DNA from: Aricia agestis
Lineage: Eukaryota > Arthropoda > Insecta > Lepidoptera > Lycaenidae
NCBI RefSeq assembly: GCF_905147365.1
Contig: NC_056409.1
Coordinates: 22,201,001-22,265,000 of the forward strand
DNA length: 64,000 bases
Reading direction: 5' to 3'
The translations under genes and the position numbers were made by a program. Below, piece after piece: positions 42,610 to 52,998 of the stretch. Below the pieces are notes generated by a model, which saw nothing but the letters and a program-made list of their open reading frames with translations, did not search any database and was not told where the DNA came from. Each line of letters starts with the position of its first letter. Positions within the stretch are counted from its first letter, which is position 1.

Positions 42610-42924
42610 CTAACCTTGCACGAAAGAAAGGCGATCAAACTTCATCCGGTTATAAGTCTTGACAACATTCATCATGCTAAATAATCGCTCTATATCAGCG
42701 TTAGAATGCGGCAAAACGAATAAAGATAATAATAATATAATATATATTATATAATTAAGCTTCAAGGGTTTCGAAGCTACCACTAACTTAAATAACCTAA
42801 TCCACTCAGAAATCCACTGGCCACTAAAACCAAATTTTTTTCCGCCAAAAGGTACGTCTAAACCACCAGATCTATTGGAAATTCCACTAAGTAGGCAACG
42901 CTGACTATAGTTTATCGATATCAA
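42610..42924 (-). pseudogene. hAT transposase C-terminal (dimerisation) fragment
   Basis: The open frame contains LFVLPHSNADIERLFSMMN and VKTYNRMKFDRL. LPHSNADxERLFS is the recognised hAT C-terminal dimerisation motif. The upstream transposase (DDE domain, zinc finger) is not present, so this is a fragment. Host-domesticated use cannot be judged from 104 codons. Confidence 0.7.
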
Positions 42925-43019
42925 GAATTAAATGACTTTCTTTTCTGTATTAAAATGTGCTTCGAAATGATCGACAAATAAAAATAAGTATTCAAGAAAA
43001 TAAACGCACACTACTTGTA

Positions 43020-43220
43020 TGAAAATCATCATAAAGTTAATATACCTAGCGGAATGAGGGATTTTCTTATTTTTTAAATTTGTTTGTCAAACAGTTTCCA
43101 TTTTAGTAACTAGATGGCGTATGAGTAGACAACTATCGGTAATAACATAGATAAAGGATATAAGTAGATGGATTCTTAGCTCGCCAGCGCGTGGCCATTT
43201 TATGCCTGTGTGCAATTGCC
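43020..43220. repeat. Dispersed repeat shared inverted with 52385-52470
   Basis: CATCATAAAGTTAATATACC, AGCGGAATGAGGGATTTTC and GCGTGGCCATTTTATGCC are matched as complement at 52395-52455. Class undecided. Confidence 0.45.
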
Positions 43221-43329
43221 ATAGTGTGCGTGTAGGGATGGGCGTATATCGATAAAAATATAAAATTAGACTACAGCCATCGACCAATAGTCGACCATAA
43301 TTTTATGATATATATTTTTATCACGTTAT

Positions 43330-43476
43330 AGATTTATTATATGATACACATATTTAATACACATCCATGACCCAGGAACTTATGAAAACTTTTTGTTCCG
43401 TCGGCGGGATTCGAACCCGCGACCCCCGGCTTGAGCTGCCAACGCGCTCACCACTGAGCCACAGATGTCGTCTTGA
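43330..43476 (-). mobile_element. tRNA-derived SINE, copy 1
   Basis: The minus-strand head contains an A box (TGGCTCAGTGGTGAGCGCG) and a perfect B box (GGTTCGAATCC), then CCGCCGACGGAACAAAAAGT and GTTCCTGGGTCATGGATGTG, and an AT-rich tail TATTAAATATGTGT. The head resembles a tRNA, but the 3' side of the acceptor stem continues into the SINE body, so it is not a tRNA gene. Second copy at 53908-54050. Confidence 0.8.
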
Positions 43477-43479
43477 GTA

Positions 43480-44386
43480 TATGAAAAATGAAAATAATTT
43501 TATATAAATAAAATATTTAATTATATTATTATCACACAAATTGATAAAAATATACATAATATGTATACTCGATAAGCCACGAAGGCTTGTCCGGAGTGTA
43601 ATATCAATAAAATCAACAGTTTTTATATGAAAACAACAGAAGAACAAAAATACTTTATTATACTTAATTACTTTTGAACAGCAATTTCGTAAAATAACAA
43701 TTAATATGTACTATCGAAGAAATAAAGACGTTAAAGCATTGTTGGATACTCGTGACGGGACACATAAGGCTGATTCTCCAAACCGCAAAATTGAGTTGTC
43801 CGGACGTATAAACTACCCGCAGAGTTACATATGTAGACCTTTGTTTTTTTTTTATAGTAATATAAGGTGTGCTATAACTGGGCCACTTAGGTTCTGTAGA
43901 AAAACTTAATTGTCAATTTAATTAAAATTAATTTAAAGGTCGAAAAATTGACTCCCTAGACGTGTCTTGTCCCCAGAATTCACTATAAGTTCCCAAAAAA
44001 ATCCCACAAATACGATGAAATTCTAATTTCAAAGTAAATAAATCTTGGTCAAATCTTAAATCTTTACTTCTAATACGATTCAACAGATGGCGTTTTATTT
44101 TTTACTTTATTGTAACATAGAACTAATCATACTTATTAGTTAGTATGTTTTTGTTTATAGTTTTTAATACGTTAGAATATTATGTTTAATAATATAATCA
44201 CTTGGTATAATAATAATCAATCTATCTTATCTTATAGAACTCCTACTGCATTTCTAATATATGTGACAAGTTGACAACAGAAGGCGCTCTAAAATAAAGG
44301 AGTTCGAGTGTACCGTGTTGGCCTTTATTCCATCCAGAAAATATATCAATGCAATCAACATTTTAATTCTAATATATGAAAACAGA
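43480..44386. other. AT-rich sequence, nothing recognised
   Basis: Short open frames only (for example 43706-43909 plus). No repeat boundaries seen. Confidence 0.4.
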
Positions 44387-45079
44387 CTAGCTGTTGCCCG
44401 CGACTTCGTCCGCGTGGACTTCAGTTTATAGCGCGCGATGTCAACAAAATTGGTGTCAAAAGCTTTTATAAAAAAACCCTGGTACCCCTTAAATCAATAC
44501 AGCTGTGCAGTGTGCACATAATAAGTATTTAATTTTTTTATATTAAACTTTATATTTTATGCCAAATTTTAAAGCTTATTTAGCCCTCCAATTACACAAC
44601 TTTACCCATAAACTATTTATCATTGATAGATTTAAGGTTACGTCACTGCACAGATAAAGTACTGAGTTATTTAATACCGTAGAATAGATATAACAATCGA
44701 AAAAAATCGAAACTTAAATGTAAGATGATACCACGTCCTAAAGGAAGACTTTTGAGCAAGCGTCAGCGCGATGTAGAAGACGCACGGCGCATCTATTATG
44801 AATTGTTGGAACTAACTTAATTTGAACAAATTTACGCATTTTCACCCCCTTACAACCCTTTTTTCCAGTAAAAAAGTAGCCTATGTCCTTTCTCAGGCTT
44901 TAGACTATCTGTATACAAAATTTCATTACAATCGGTTCGGTAGTTTTGGCGTTTGGCGTGAAAGCGAGACTGACAGACAGACAGACAGATAGAGATACTT
45001 TTGGCGTTTGGCGTGAAAGCGAGACTGACAGACAGACAGACAAACAGAGATACTTTCGCATTTATAATATTAGTATAGA
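44387..45079 (-). mobile_element. Non-autonomous Helitron, complete ends
   Basis: Minus strand: TCTATACTAATATTATAAAT (preceded by A) to CGCGGACGAAGTCGCGGG, CAACAGCTAG, then T. 693 bp. Includes two tandem ~53-bp units with GGCGTGAAAGCGAGACTGAC at 44948-45057. Longest complete member of this family in the window after 19331-20029. Confidence 0.8.
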
Positions 45080-45082
45080 TTA

Positions 45083-45299
45083 TGTGCACACTGCACAGCT
45101 GTTTTTGGGTATTTTGATTAATTAAGGGCCACGCTACACCGGAATGGCAGCGGCGAGGCGAGCACTTTCAGCGCTGCCATTCCGGTGTAGCGCGGCCTTA
45201 AGAGGGGTTTTAAAAAGTTTTTAAATTTGACACAAATTTTGTTGACACCGCGCGCTATAAACTAAAGTCCACGCGGATGAAGTCGCGGGCAACAGCTAG
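45083..45299 (+). mobile_element. Helitron 3' fragment in opposite orientation, carrying a nested MITE
   Basis: Plus-strand 3' end: CACGCGGATGAAGTCGCGGG, CAACAGCTAG, then T. It starts at GTGCACACTGCACAGCTG, directly next to the 5' end of the minus copy, so the two face each other. Interrupted by 45122-45201. Confidence 0.7.
45122..45201. mobile_element. 80-bp hairpin MITE with TTAA ends
   Basis: TTAAGGGCCACGCTACACCG and the near-complement ending GGTGTAGCGCGGCCTTAA form ~31-bp arms with an 18-nt loop. TTAA at both borders. Inserted in the Helitron fragment. Confidence 0.75.
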
Positions 45300-46065
45300 T
45301 ATGCTTTATATAAGTTTTCCATACTTAACCCATCAAGCCCCAAGCGGAACCCAGGTGCCGCATAACAACTGAATATCTATTGTGTCTGGTATTTATTAAA
45401 AAGAGTAATGCCAGGATAAAATTTCAAAAAGTAAATCCAAGTAACGATTTGAGTACTTAAATGGGGGAAGCTGTAAGAGCTGTTGATCATTGTACTCTCC
45501 GTTAGAACTTTTTTATTTCAATTTTCAATAAAATCATTGTTTCAAACTTACGTTTGAATTGATAATCCCAATATTGTGATGCCTTCATATGGGAGTAAGG
45601 ATTAAAAACTTGCATGAAACTTGCGTCTAAATATTTCTGTTCGTCGTCTATTTTGAAGCATTTTCAAATCCTGAAAAAAAACATTTAGTCCATGACAATA
45701 TTTTTATCGATATAAATTTATACTTCAAGCAAGGTGCATCCCTAAAGCACACGTAAAAATCTATGCCATATTTGTAGCCAAATTATTACTTGATGTGACA
45801 TTTTTATCACTAATGGCATAAATAGCATGATTAAGCGATTATTAAACTTATAAATTTTCTTTTTAACTTACAAAAAATGCCTATTGATAAGCCCAAAAAA
45901 CGTTGTTGAAAACTTACGTATGTTATGTTAAATCCACGTGTTTGAGGCATTCCTTGGCCGTTTATGGTTTATTATTTAGCGGAACCACAAAACCCAACAA
46001 GATATTGCACGTTCACTAAACTTTTATTAGCACTTTTAAAACATGAAATATGCAGACCGACTCCT
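45300..46065. other. AT-rich sequence, nothing recognised
   Basis: No gene or repeat boundary seen. Confidence 0.4.
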
Positions 46066-46067
46066 TT

Positions 46068-46634
46068 GTTAATGGGGATTGTCCATTGGAAATGGGAATT
46101 TTGCTCATTATAAAAACATTTCGAGGAATAAGGTCAGTGATCGTTTTTCTGTATAAAAACGAAAATACAAAAATAAAAAAAATAAAAAAAAATAAAAAAA
46201 ATATATCCACAGCCGAGTATATAAAGTCCTCGATTTTTGGAAGTCAGTTAAAAAATACCCATTAGTTACATATATTTTTGAACAAATACGTTTAACCTTT
46301 GTTTGACCTTCAATGGCGTTAAATTAGCAATAAATTCGACCAACATTACGTTTCAAACTTTTGGTAAGCTTCTCGTATCAGCTTTCACATAATGAGAACT
46401 TGCCTTTGACGAACCAGTCATTATAAATAAGATTGAAAGGAAATTTAAAACATATGCAGAGGTCAATTGGCGGCCGATGTTGACGTCAGAGCGAAACTTT
46501 AAAAAATTATTGAGAAAAAACTAGCCAATGAATTTCAAAATTATTTAATTTATATTCTTAAAATACCCTTTTTTAACGAAAAAAAAAAATAAAAAGTACA
46601 TGTGATTTTTTTTGGACAATGCCCATTGATAAGT
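46068..46634. mobile_element. MITE with AATGGGNATTGTCC ends, copy 2
   Basis: Same inverted ends and interior as 34430-34874, with an extra ~110 bp of A/T-rich sequence at about 46150-46265. Confidence 0.7.
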
Positions 46635-47332
46635 TCTACTCGGTCGGACATAAGTCATAACATTACAGGCTTTTGACGTTTATACACCAATATGAGCTTT
46701 CTCTTTCACTCAACTTACTGCATCGTTAGTAAGAAAAAGTAACATTATCAACTGTCAAAATATAAGGCTCCCTCCAATAGTATTATACCTTCATGGGTAA
46801 TACCATGGTAATACTAGGCAATACCATCAATAATTTCTACAAAAGTGGGCAAAAGAATGTAAAACTTGATACATTTCAATTTGAAAAAGACACGATGATA
46901 TTCTAATGAATAGGCTAATGAAGTTATTATAACGATGTTTTAGTCACGGATTTTACTCACGGAAGAAATAGCCCTATTTATCGATATTCACACCGAATGT
47001 CACAGGAATTATAAATTTTGGTTTTGACAATATCTTACCTGCACTTTTGCACGATAACGGATATTTAATGGCCAATATTTTACCAATAATGAACATCGAA
47101 AACCCAAATAATACAATCTGGGAAAAAATAATAAAAACCACACCAACAATAAAAAGTAGAAGAAGTTTCAAAGTAACGTGGCCGCCAAAACTCAAAAGCC
47201 GGTGCCAGACATGTGATCAAATACGCAAATTCGTCAAGTGTGGCACTGACATTTGCCTATTTGTGCAAAGTTAATTGCTGGCATTTTCCTATTTGTGCAA
47301 AGTTTGCTCAAACTTTGAAGCCCATGTCTGGC

Positions 47333-47697
47333 TTAAGAGGATACACCAGGGGCTAGAGAAATGAAAAAAAAGTACGTGTAATATCTATAGCTGTCTCCCT
47401 TACCTTAAGCCTATACCGCAAAACGCGATAGAGACAACTGCAGAAAATCCAGAAAATCAACGATTCGTTGTCCCCTGATTCCTTCTCCAAAACTTAACCG
47501 ATTTAAGTACTTTTTTCATTAAAGATTAAAAAAAAGCTTGAGCTGTGTTCCTATGTTTTGCTTTTTTTTGTATAATCTAGCCAAATCTGTTTTCTGGACG
47601 TTTGAACACAGCGGAAAATCTGGCCATTTTTGTAGGTTTTTGAACGTACAGGGGACAACGTTTGTATGGAAAAAATGGCGGTGTGGAATCCTCTTAA
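47333..47697. mobile_element. piggyBac-like MITE, copy 2
   Basis: TTAAGAGGATACACCAGGGG at the left and GTGTGGAATCCTCTTAA at the right, TTAA at both borders; 365 bp. Interior matches 1026-1519 (AACGATTCGTTGTCC, CCAAAACTTAACCGATTTAA). Confidence 0.8.
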
Positions 47698-48204
47698 TTA
47701 GGCCGGCCGCAAATTGTCCGAAATTTCTGATCAGAAACATATGAACTGCAATCCGATCGAGTACTCTGGTGTTTCGTCCGAACCAAGGTTTTTGGGCCCA
47801 GTGTCCAGTCACCAGATATGAATTTTTAACATTTTTTTCTTCTGGCGATTGGTCCCAAGTAATTATTTTTTATGACTTTTGGGTTTATGTCCGAGGGGTA
47901 GCAAAAAAGTTGTAGATTTGAATAAAAAGCAAAATAATTGCTTTGTATGAAAGCAGTTATTACTCACTGAATGAATATAATATGATATTTAAAGAAAAAT
48001 AATACAATGGACATGTATATATTAAAATTTCTTATGATATAAATAATAACAAAAGTACTAATTTTCTAAATAATCTAATTATATTATTATTGTATAGTTA
48101 TTTCAGTTTAAAATTTATTTATAATTATTATTTTTAAATAAAACTTATATATTTCTTTAATTGGCAAATTATAGGTATATAATTTTTTTTGTAAGAGAAC
48201 GACT

Positions 48205-48537
48205 AATTAATTATTTTTTATGAAATAAGGGGGCAAACGAGCAAACGGGTCACCTGATGGAAAGCAACTTCCGTCGCCCATGGACACTCGCAGCATCAGA
48301 AGAGCTGCATGTGCGTTGCCGGCCTTTTAAGAGGGAATAGGGTAACAGGGGAGGGTAGGGAAGGGAAGGGAATAGGGGAGGGTAGGAAAGGGAATAGGAT
48401 AGGGGATATGGCCTCCGGTAAACTCACTTACTGGCGAAACACAGCGCAAGCGCTGTTTCACGCCGGTTTTCTGTGAGAACGTGGTATTTATCCGGTCGAG
48501 CCGGCCCATTCGTGAGGAAGCATGGCTCTCCCTCGTG
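48205..48537 (-). mobile_element. LINE tail element
   Basis: Minus-oriented copy of the 16085-16420 element: CAGGTGACCCGTTTGCTCGT (complement), the GGGAAGGGAATAGGGG tract, GCGCAAGCGCTGTTTC and the GGGAGAGCCATGCTTC end. Confidence 0.75.
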
Positions 48538-48849
48538 TAATTAATTTTTTATAAGTAAGTTTAATTCAATTACGCGCCATTGTTGTGGCAGAATGTTAAA
48601 ACTATAAGTATTTAATAAAACCTTTATATCAACAACATTCTGGGAATAAAGACATTTGAATTTGAAAATGAAAAATATTTTGTATCACGTAGGTGCTATA
48701 GCAACTTTATGCCGATAGGCGCGAGTGGCTATAGCCCGGCCGAATTTTGTTTATGATTTGAATACAAAAAAACTTCCCAAGTCTATCGTACAACTAAGAT
48801 AGAATCATTTTACTGTAGGAAAACAACCATTAAAATTTCACGCAGTACC

Positions 48850-48888
48850 TATTAGAGCAGGTATTTTTTAAAATACCTGCTCTAATAG
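48850..48888. repeat. Perfect palindrome, 18-19-bp arms
   Basis: CTATTAGAGCAGGTATTTT and its complement with a 2-3-nt centre. Could fold into a tight hairpin if transcribed. Confidence 0.7.
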
Positions 48889-50279
48889 CCTGGCCTTGTA
48901 TTATTAGTTTAATGTATTAGTGATCAATATTTCAAAGTTGCTAGATTTTATGACTTCTTTAAATATTTGCATGCTATCTTTATAGTTAAGAGTGTAAGAC
49001 CTGAGCAATGAACGTTAACATCTAATGTACCACTTTTAAAGCAAATAAATGATTGATTGATTGAAAAACTTGATTCGACGCAGTATGTTTAGGTAAGTAT
49101 TAATAATAATAATAATATAAGTTTTAAGGTGTTAGATATTTTTTAGTGTTAGATATGTTTCGGATCAGAAATTTCGGACAATGTGCGGCTGGGCTTAATC
49201 GGCATAGTCTCTTAACTAACAATTATTATATCTGACTTAAATAAATATGAAATAAGTTATTATTTATGTAATTAATTATTATTATTTTGAATATTAAATA
49301 TTTCCAGCTGTTAATGCGGTGTTGCAATAATTAGTAAAATGAAAACTCATATATACAATACGTGACCTATAATAATATGTTAGATATTTTTTAAATTTAC
49401 AAAACAATATTATGGTTATAACTGATTATATTTGTGCCAACCCTTCAAAATTTCTTGCCAGAAAACAAGGAATCATGAAAGTGGGACCAATTGCCAGATG
49501 ATAAAATGCTAAAAATTCATATCTGGTCATTGGGCCCACTGGGCCTAAAAACCTTGGGACGAAACACCAGAGTACTCATCCGATCGACGTCATCTGACAC
49601 ATAATGTCAGATGCCTGCCGGTCCGGCAGGCATCTGACCCGGTCCGGAACGCACTTTGCTCATATATTTTGTGTCTGACGTCCGGTCCGCATGAGATGTC
49701 CGATGCCGTCTATCGGATGTCAGATATTTTTAATTGCGTACCGGCGGGCGTCTGACATTATGTGTCAGATGACATCGATCGGATGGCAGTTCAAATGTTT
49801 CTGAGGGATCGCGCTCTCTCTTACATTTTGTACTGAGCCGCCGGAAGGAAATTTCGGATAGTGTGCGGCATCAGTATATCATAAGTTTCTGGTGTGCGGT
49901 GTGGCGGTCCGGCCGACGTTCAAATGTTTCGTATCAGAAATTTCGGACAATGTGCGGCCGGGGACCGGGCTTACAGTTGTCAGTTTTCAGTTTGACAAGT
50001 TTTTATTATGTCAGCGTGTTCCTAAACTATTACCAGTATACCTACTGGCCTAATCGCTTAGGCCAATGATCGCTTAGGTTAAGATATTTTGATTTATGTC
50101 AAACGTGACAGTACATTGATATTTTTTGGAAACACAACCCCTATGTAGTCAGTTATGCCAACCTGCAGATAATTTCAGATCGGTGAGGACTGAGGAACCA
50201 ATAGAAAATCTAGAACCGTAAATCGGGGTAAATTGGTCCAATCTTCCCCTTCAATTAAAAATTAAACCTTCTTCTGTTA

Positions 50280-50734
50280 TGTCGGCTGTACACTCTCGCC
50301 GAGAGCTCTCGGGCGAGAGTCTCGTGCGAGAGCCCCTTGCCCGAGTGCGATCATGTACATTCTCGCTTAGTTCAATTGCAGTTATGAACTCAGAGAAGAT
50401 GGACCATTATTTTTCTCTATGCATCGAAAGATATCATTGTAATCCAAAGATCTATAATCATATTTAATTTTATTTCTCACAGATAATGACTGATAATGAC
50501 GTTTATTATTGTTATTTTCCTGTTCTGCACTGTCTAGCGGCGCGACTAGTAGTGAAAAAATGCGAGAGTGTACAGTAATGCGCTCGCTTTCCTCGCGAGA
50601 CCCTTTGTCTCGGGCGCAAAATACCGACACCGGACCGAGAGGGTCCGAGACAGGCGAGACGAGGCGAGCGCACCCATTTACACTCTCGCACTCGGGCCGC
50701 CTCGCTGTGTCTCGGCGAGAGTGTACAGCCGACA
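50280..50734. mobile_element. PIF/Harbinger-like MITE with TTA duplication
   Basis: 455 bp. Ends TGTCGGCTGTACACTCTCGC are exact inverted repeats of at least 25 bp. TTA is duplicated outside (50277-50279, 50735-50737). The inner sequence is rich in CTCGCGAGA-type palindromes. The open frames here (both strands) are symmetric artefacts of the inverted structure. Confidence 0.8.
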
Positions 50735-50739
50735 TTACG

Positions 50740-52990
50740 ATCAGTGTGATTCAAGATATACTTGCGAATGTATGGTAAGCGGTTTTAGAAGTAAGTTAGT
50801 GTTAGATTACCAAATTATCGTTATATTTTGAGAAAATCAAATAAAACCTTGTTGAATTCCAATTTACCCCTGACGGGGATAATAGGTTCGAGACCGAGGG
50901 AAATAGAAATTATGGCCAGGGCTGCCACTTTCAAAAGTAGGCACCAAGTGAAAAAAAACTCAAGTAGGTTACCTAAGTAAGTACTTATTTTTATGTTTTA
51001 ATTAGGTATTTAGTTAAATAAAGTTTTCTGTCATAAATTTAAGCTATCCTTTGTGAGATCAAATTTTTATTTCAGGAACTTAGTAGCAAATATTTGCATT
51101 TAGCTTAGAAAACTATGAGAAGGTAGGTAAGCATTTAGGACCGTTTATAAGTATTATTTATTATTATTATTAGTAATATTATTTATTATTAATATATAAT
51201 ACTAATAATAATATTTATTAATAATATTATTATTAGTATTATTTAATTTAAGCTGTTCTTTGTTGACTTTATCTCATCTAAGGCTTGCTTTAGAGTTCGT
51301 CGTATTTCTTATAGGTTTTAGCATCCGGTTTAGGTACGTAGTTACGTGGCATTCTGAAAAAAATAAAATGAAAATAATGAAGTGTCGCTAAAATAATAAA
51401 ATAAGTTTTTATTGCCAACTTCGATGTTAGTAAATTGTGTTTTAAAAATTACAAATAGAATAGAAAGTATTATTGCAACTAAATAAATGCACAATTAAAA
51501 TGTTTGACAACCCTATTTGAACATTCCACTAACCCCTTAGTCTTACCAACTATCCCCCTTATTGTTCCAATTCGCGTTCCAATTATGGCAAAAATATCTA
51601 AAAATTAGTGTTCTAGAAAAACTAAGATTTTCAATGAAATTACGCAATAATTTTCTTACCTTCACGTTTCTTTAGGGCGTATTACAATATTATAATCCAA
51701 TTCACGTCAATTTCAACACTTTTTCGCAGTGTAACTCTATAAAAACCTTAAAAAAACACAAAGTTAAATTGCACAAAAGCCGCATGTCCATCATGACCAT
51801 AGACTTTTTTTTTTTGTTTGTTTTTGGCACTGACACTGGCGTTGTACTTTGCCATATACAAGACCATAGACTATATACATGATATATACTGATCATGACG
51901 TATCTTTGAAAGGTTTTTTTTATTGCAACCTGATTGGTAGACTTGAATTCTCAGTGTAGCCAGAAGAAAAAAATACAGGTTCGTTCAAAAATTAAAAAAA
52001 AACCTTTTAATCTTTAGGACTGTAAAGCAAGAACAGAACGTTTTAGAAAATCCGAGTTTTATGCCTATTTACCCCGGCATTCCTATTTTACCCGTTTTAC
52101 GGAAGTGTTTATCCTTACGCCACTAGTTAAGATTGTTAAAAATAAAATTAAAAAATATAAATGAAAATCCCTCATAGAGAATGTAACCGAAATTGGTTTC
52201 ATCTGTGTGGAAAAATATGTGTACGTATATACAAGCATGATTGAACGTGATTTCTATGAGATTAAATTGTCTGCGTGCGGCACGTGCCGACTGGACGTCA
52301 AAAAAAGAGTGCTGCTGTCATGTATCACACGTCTCTTTTTACCACGCTGTCTTACTGATAGTGACATCTCTCTTGCTCAGGCCTTTGTTTCTCTATTCCG
52401 CTAGGTAGGTACATATTAACTTTATGATGAAAATAAGCACAAAATGGCCACGCGATTACGGGCTAAGATAGACTTTTAAATATATATTTACTGTCGGGCA
52501 TTTTAAAATATAAATTCTAAACTATAATACTTTATCTATGGGCTGACATATAGGTCTTTGGCTGGATAAGAAGCACAAGAAAAAAAACATGTTGTCAAAG
52601 ACAAAAAGTAGAAGAAGTAAAAGAAGAATATAAGAAATCATGGGAAAGTCTGATTTTTTTTTGTATTTTATAAATATTATAAATAATAAATAAAATTTGA
52701 AGCCTATTATTTAAATATTGCCTGGTGACGATATAGCTAATAATACGCAATAAGTGAAATTTAATTTCCAAACAGTTTATTTATAAAATTACATAATAAA
52801 ATAAAATTAATGTAACATAAATTATTTTGAGATAATTCAAAATTCTCATAAATGAATAATAATCTAACAGCGTTTATTTAACTACTATATATTATGGTAT
52901 CCTTCTATGTTATCCATGAACTGCAACAGTAACTCCACTTGATTCTTCAGCTATGCTAACATTCTCATATAAAAAGTTTCGTCAAAAGTA
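50740..52990. other. Repeat-poor AT-rich sequence upstream of the FASTKD gene
   Basis: 51150-51245 is an AT-only region of TTATTA repeats able to fold back. 52385-52470 matches 43020-43220 inverted. No gene seen. Confidence 0.4.
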
Positions 52991-52998
52991 CATTCACC

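Larger units (their letters stand above)
47698..49967. repeat. Large foldback complex with repeated GCCGCA...TCCGAAATTTCTGAT ends
   Basis: A ~40-bp terminal sequence (GCCGCAAATTGTCCGAAATT at 47704) recurs inverted at 49156-49192 and 49920-49962, and in damaged form near 49845-49870. 47740-47860 and 49485-49580 form a second inverted pair (ACTCTGGTGTTTCGTCC, GGGCCCAGTG). 49588-49620 and 49741-49775 form a third, around TCTGACACATAATGTCAGAT. The interior holds a LINE tail (48205-48537) and a perfect palindrome (48850-48888). No transposase seen. Best read as overlapping MITE/foldback elements. Confidence 0.55.

Noticed and set aside
42610..42924. Domesticated hAT-derived host gene
   Set aside because: Only the C-terminal dimerisation motif is present, with no exon structure around it; a transposase fragment is the safer call.
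43376..43476. tRNA gene on the minus strand (A and B boxes present), and a similar one at 53944-54050
   Set aside because: The sequence after the B box runs into a conserved non-tRNA body shared by both copies, and the acceptor stem does not close. It is a tRNA-derived SINE.
50279..50831. Several 60-117-codon frames on both strands
   Set aside because: All are mirror products of the inverted-repeat element 50280-50734; they share the same start sequence on opposite strands.
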